Below are positions 6,389-9,366 of a DNA stretch of 9,366 nucleotides, one piece after another; position 1 is the stretch's first letter, and each line of letters starts with the position of its first letter. A program made the position numbers and the translations under genes. The notes beneath the pieces are model-generated. The model ran no database searches. It was given only the letters and a program-made list of their open reading frames with translations, and was not told the DNA's origin. Source of the stretch: Chromatiaceae bacterium (GTDB taxonomy: Bacteria > Pseudomonadota > Gammaproteobacteria > Chromatiales > Chromatiaceae). The stretch lies in the NCBI GenBank assembly GCA_016880695.1, contig JAEHCY010000585.1:1-9366 (forward strand), read 5' to 3'.

Positions 6389-6844
6389 TCACTCCGGCGG
6401 GGCCTCATGGATGCGCACGGCGAGCACGTCGCAGATCGCGCCATTGACTACCGTGCGCGCCGTGGAGCCAAGCAAGGCCGCCAGCCCGTGGCGCCCATGG
6501 CTGCCGATCACGATCAGATCAACCGCCTGTTCCTGGGCAACCCGCAGCAGGGTCTTACCGGTGACCCCCACCTCCACGAAGCGCTGCGCCTCGGGAATCC
6601 CGAGCTGCTGGCCCAAATCCGACATCTGCTTTCTGGCAATCTCCACCAGCTCCCGCTCCAGATCGAAATCCTCGGGCAGAACCAGATCGCCCGAGTAAGA
6701 CATCGGCATATATTCGACGACGTGGACCAGGCTCAAGCGCGCGCCGTAGCGCTCTTTGAGCTGGGCGCCCCGTTCCACCACCCGACCCGTCTCCGGCGAG
6801 AAATCCACCGCGAGCAGGATGTGCCCGTAATTTGTGAGTGCCAT
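6389..6844 (-). CDS. Universal stress protein, UspA family
   Basis: This 151-aa single-domain protein has the family's length and fold markers: the first strand NYGHILLAVDFSPE (D14), the second strand ARLSLVHVVEYMP, and VDLIVIGSHGRHGLAALLGSTARTVV at 108-133, with G114, G117, G126, S127. The last part corresponds to the ATP-binding G-x2-G-x9-G(S/T) motif. Here eight residues rather than nine separate the second and third Gly, a spacing I recognise from a common proteobacterial subgroup. ATP binding is possible but unproven. The final strand ICDVLAVRI is typical. Proteins of this family are cytoplasmic and are induced by starvation, oxidative and other stresses. I start at ATG 6842-6844 because GGAG lies 7 bp upstream of it; the frame extends 25 codons further without family-like sequence. 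It is divergent from the membrane protein gene at 6937. Confidence 0.93.
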   Translation of the reverse strand: MALTNYGHILLAVDFSPETGRVVERGAQLKERYGARLSLVHVVEYMPMSYSGDLVLPEDFDLERELVEIARKQMSDLGQQLGIPEAQRFVEVGVTGKTLLRVAQEQAVDLIVIGSHGRHGLAALLGSTARTVVNGAICDVLAVRIHEAPPE

Positions 6845-6875
6845 CGGTGCTCTCCACAGTTTGCCCCTGATCACA

Positions 6876-6881
6876 AGTATA
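6876..6881 (-). promoter_or_regulatory. Candidate -10 box (TATACT) for the universal stress protein gene
   Basis: Read on the minus strand, 6881-6876 is TATACT, one mismatch from the -10 consensus. It would place transcription start about 24 nt upstream of ATG 6844. No convincing -35 lies 16-18 bp further upstream, so an activator or another sigma factor could be needed. The 92-bp divergent region (6845-6936) must also hold the promoter for the + strand membrane gene, which I cannot assign. Confidence 0.35.
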
Positions 6882-6936
6882 GCCACCCTCGAGTACGGGG
6901 TTGGCAGCCCTCTCTCCACTACTGAGGATTAGAACC

Positions 6937-7347
6937 ATGCGCGCCCTGACCAGCTTCCCCCTGTTCCTGATCCTGTTGGTTGCCTACCTGCTCTTGGCGT
7001 TTGGCGCACCGAACGTAGACGGCCAGGGGCTCTCCGGCACGCTGCTGGCGCTCGACCTTTTCTCCGGCGCCCATTTCAGGCTCACCGTCAACGGCCTCTT
7101 CCTCGCCCTTGGCGTGGTGTTTTTGTTCCTCGAGATGGTCAAGTCCACCCGAACGGGTCCCGGATCGGTGATGGATCATCTGCTCTCCACCCTGGTATTC
7201 GCCGCCTTCCTGGTGACCTTTGTGGTGATGCGCGCCGCGGGCAACGAGACCTTTTTTCTGCTCATGCTGATGTCCGCCGTGGACGTGCTCGCCGGATTCA
7301 CGGTGACCCTGGCCGCCGCCCGGCGCGACCTGGTGGTCGACCGCTAA
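6937..7347 (+). CDS. Small four-helix inner-membrane protein of unknown function
   Basis: This 136-aa protein has four clear hydrophobic segments: about 6-23 (SFPLFLILLVAYLLLAFG), 50-68 (TVNGLFLALGVVFLFLEMV), 82-99 (LLSTLVFAAFLVTFVVMR) and 106-125 (FFLLMLMSAVDVLAGFTVTL). A basic stretch follows helix 2 (VKSTRTG), with RR at 129-130 after helix 4. The positive charges place both termini and the helix 2-3 loop in the cytoplasm. D116 in the last helix is the only acidic residue inside a membrane segment. I do not recognise a named family; hypothetical proteins of this size are common in gammaproteobacteria. The start is fixed by GAGG at 6924-6927, 9 bp before ATG 6937, and upstream in-frame codons lack hydrophobic character. 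It is divergent from the stress-protein gene, so joint stress regulation is possible. Confidence 0.8.
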   Translation: MRALTSFPLFLILLVAYLLLAFGAPNVDGQGLSGTLLALDLFSGAHFRLTVNGLFLALGVVFLFLEMVKSTRTGPGSVMDHLLSTLVFAAFLVTFVVMRAAGNETFFLLMLMSAVDVLAGFTVTLAAARRDLVVDR

Positions 7348-7389
7348 CCACAACGACCGCGGGGGCACATCCCGAGTTGGGGTTGTGGT
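7347..7389 (+). terminator. Hairpin overlapping the stop of the membrane protein gene
   Basis: ACCACAAC at 7347-7354 pairs perfectly with GTTGTGGT at 7382-7389. Within the loop, CGGG at 7360-7363 can pair with CCCG at 7371-7374. The stem begins at the last base of the stop codon. No T-tract follows, so it may be a factor-assisted terminator or an mRNA-stabilising structure. The remaining DNA to 7488 contains no gene I can support. Confidence 0.45.
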
Positions 7390-7488
7390 GCACGGCCTAG
7401 GTCGCCAAGCCATCACCCCCGACGCGCCAGGCCCTCGCGCTTCGGCCAATGGTCGTGATTCCGCTCGACCACCATCGCTGAGCGAGGA

Positions 7489-9366
7489 ATGAAGGTGCCT
7501 GCGAAAGAGGCCACTGCCCGCATCAAGATCAACAAACTACTCGAAGCGGCAGGCTGGCGATTTTTTGCCAAAGACGGCCTGCCCGCCAACATTCGCCTCG
7601 AAGCCGGCGTTACGCTCAAGGCGTCCGACCTGGACGCCCTTGGCGACAACTTCGAAAAGGCCATCAGGGGTTTTATCGACTTCCTGCTGCTCAGTGCCCG
7701 GGGATTCGCGCTGATCGTCCTGGAGGCCAAGGCAGAAGACAAAAACCCGCTGATCGGCAAAGAACAGGCCCGCAAGTACGCCCGCTCCCAGAACTGCCGC
7801 TTCGTCATCCTCTCCAACGGCAACCTGCATTACTTCTGGGACCTGGAGCGCGGCGACCCTTATGTGATCACCTCGTTTCCCACGCCCGAATCTGTCGTTG
7901 GCTACCAGAAGGTAACGCCCAACCCCCAGCGGCTGATCGACGAGCAGGTCGCTGACGACTACATCGTTCTGACTCAGCGCCCGACATACCTTTCCGAGGC
8001 CGGTTGGAAGAACGACACCGAACGCCCAGCCTACCTCCAGGCCAACAAGCTGCGCTTCCTGCGCCCCTACCAGCTCAAGGCGATCCACCGACTGCAGGCG
8101 GCCGTGAAGGACGGCAAGGACCGATTCCTCTTCGAGATGGCCACGGGTACGGGCAAGACCCTGACCGCCGCGGCCGTCATCAAGCTCTTTCTCCGTTCCG
8201 GAAACGTACGGCGGGTCCTGTTCCTGGTGGATCGCCTTGAGCTGGAGGACCAAGCCAGGAAGGCCTTCGCAGGGGTGCTGTCCGCCGATTTTCAGACCGT
8301 GATCTACAAGGAGAACCGGGACGACTGGTGCCGCGCGGAGATTGTCGTCACCACCGTGCAATCCCTGCTCTTCAACAACAAGTACCAGAGGCTCTTCTCG
8401 CCGACCGACTTCGACCTCGTCATCTCCGACGAGGCACACCGTTCCATTGGCGGCAACGCCCGGGCCGTGTTCGATTACTTCATCGGCTACAAGTTGGGTC
8501 TCACCGCCACGCCGCGCGATTACCTCCGCCGGTTTGACGGCTCAAAGCCGGGTACCCGTGACCCGCGCGAGGCCGAGCGCCGCCTGCTGCTCGACACCTA
8601 CCGCACCTTTGGCTGCGAGAACAGCCAGCCGACCTTCCGTTACTCGTTGCTTGACGGCGTGAAAGAAGGCTTCCTGGTCAACCCAACCGTGGTGGATGCC
8701 CGCACCGAGATCACCACTAAGCTGCTTTCCGCAGCGGGCTTCATCGTCTCCTTCACCGACGATGCCGGCGAAGACCAGCAGGAGGCGTTCAGGCAGCGCG
8801 AGTTCGAGAAACGCTTCTTCGCCGATGCCACCAACCAGCTCCTTTGCAAGACCTTTCTGGAGAACGCCCTGCGCGACCCGGTCAGCGGCGAGATCGGCAA
8901 GTCCATCGTCTTTGCCGTCAGCCAGAATCACGCCGCCAAGCTGGCCCAGATCTTCAACCAGATGGCGGAGCGCATGTTCCCCGGCAAATACCATTCCGAC
9001 TTCGCCGTGCAAGTCACTTCATCGGTTCCCGACGCCCAGCAGTTCACCATCAACTTCACCAACAACAACCTGCTCGGCTCCGCGAATTTCATCCCCACCT
9101 ACAAGACCAGCAAGGCTCGCGTCTGCGTCACGGTGGGCATGATGACCACCGGCTACGACTGCACCGACATCCTCAACCTCGGTCTCTTCCGTCCGATCTT
9201 TTCGCCCACGGATTTCATCCAGATCAAGGGACGCGGCACGCGCAAGCACGACTTCCGCGAGCAGCTCTTCGACGACAGCCTCAAGGAAGGCGTCCAGCAC
9301 CCGTCGAAAACGGCCTTCAAGCTGTTCGACTTCTTCGCCAACTGCGAGTACTTCGAGGAGGAGTTC
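7489..9366 (+). CDS. hsdR: Type I restriction endonuclease subunit R (HsdR), 3' end outside the window
   Basis: The frame is open for 626 codons to the right edge. Order of domains: a RecB-like PD-(D/E)xK nuclease at about 10-130, with D64, E79-x-K81 (VLEAKAED) and the type I QxxxY motif at Q93-Y97; then the SF2 translocase. The latter has LRPYQLKAI (191-199), Walker A ATGTGKT with K223, Walker B DEAH (314-317), TATP (339-342), GMMTTGYDCTD (550-560) and motif VI QIKGRGTR (578-585, R582, R585). HsdR translocates DNA with ATP and cuts it when the HsdM/HsdS complex meets an unmethylated site. Full-length members usually have 800-1100 residues, so a helical C-terminal domain is missing here. All key residues are intact. 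I report ATG 7489; GTG 7495 is a real alternative because GAGG at 7484-7487 is only 1 bp from the ATG but 7 bp from the GTG. No hsdM or hsdS precedes it, so they should lie downstream. Confidence 0.93.
   Translation, partial: MKVPAKEATARIKINKLLEAAGWRFFAKDGLPANIRLEAGVTLKASDLDALGDNFEKAIRGFIDFLLLSARGFALIVLEAKAEDKNPLIGKEQARKYARSQNCRFVILSNGNLHYFWDLERGDPYVITSFPTPESVVGYQKVTPNPQRLIDEQVADDYIVLTQRPTYLSEAGWKNDTERPAYLQANKLRFLRPYQLKAIHRLQAAVKDGKDRFLFEMATGTGKTLTAAAVIKLFLRSGNVRRVLFLVDRLELEDQARKAFAGVLSADFQTVIYKENRDDWCRAEIVVTTVQSLLFNNKYQRLFSPTDFDLVISDEAHRSIGGNARAVFDYFIGYKLGLTATPRDYLRRFDGSKPGTRDPREAERRLLLDTYRTFGCENSQPTFRYSLLDGVKEGFLVNPTVVDARTEITTKLLSAAGFIVSFTDDAGEDQQEAFRQREFEKRFFADATNQLLCKTFLENALRDPVSGEIGKSIVFAVSQNHAAKLAQIFNQMAERMFPGKYHSDFAVQVTSSVPDAQQFTINFTNNNLLGSANFIPTYKTSKARVCVTVGMMTTGYDCTDILNLGLFRPIFSPTDFIQIKGRGTRKHDFREQLFDDSLKEGVQHPSKTAFKLFDFFANCEYFEEEF

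Noticed and set aside
6380..6925. Plus-strand frame across the universal stress protein gene
   Set aside because: The minus strand encodes a clear UspA protein with its own Shine-Dalgarno; the plus frame has no family resemblance.
7451..7480. GGTCG and CGACC half-sites before hsdR, considered as an operator
   Set aside because: The arms are only 5 bp with a 10-nt spacer, and the longer match is broken, so chance is likely in GC-rich DNA.
7537..8439. 300-codon minus-strand frame opposite hsdR
   Set aside because: It lies opposite the nuclease and helicase motifs of an intact HsdR and has no domain pattern of its own.

Overview
The window is high-GC, densely packed bacterial chromosome. It reads as a gammaproteobacterium, most plausibly of the Chromatiales (purple sulfur bacterium) type. 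That placement is an inference from the mix of gene families: a DUF465/YdcH-like protein, a GloC-like hydrolase, a long DUF349 protein, a UspA of the GSHGRHG type and an HsdR. No 16S rRNA or other taxonomic marker is present, so it is not proven. I see no tRNA, rRNA, CRISPR array, IS element or integrase.

Left part (1-2222, all + strand): the 3' end of a DUF465/YdcH-like small coiled-coil gene, closed by a perfect 15-bp hairpin. Next comes a complete Xre-HTH plus MbcA/ParS-type antitoxin-like gene with no toxin partner beside it. It is followed 20 bp later by a GloC/YcbL-like metallo-beta-lactamase-fold hydrolase, then by a 266-aa proline-linker protein that I do not recognise.

Middle part (2223-6369, + strand): a 254-bp non-coding leader with dyads and a possible promoter, a membrane-anchored thioredoxin-fold protein with a CAPC active site, a 971-aa alpha-helical protein with several DUF349-like units, and a SnoaL/NTF2-like protein 42 bp further on. 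The last two are probably co-transcribed.

Right part (6370-9366): a minus-strand universal stress protein ends 19 bp from the NTF2-like gene (convergent). It is divergent, across 92 bp, from a small four-helix membrane protein. After a hairpin and 141 bp of non-coding DNA, the window runs into the first 626 codons of a type I restriction endonuclease subunit (HsdR). HsdR carries a PD-(D/E)xK nuclease and a DEAH translocase and is cut by the window edge. It is the only clear defence gene here and probably opens an hsd locus that continues to the right.

Overall the window is mostly housekeeping and stress-related core genes, with a defence locus starting at the right edge. I did not find convincing evidence of a wholly new system. 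The features most worth a second look are the solitary antitoxin-like regulator with a possible leaderless start, the unrecognised 266-aa protein, and the linked membrane thioredoxin and DUF349 genes.
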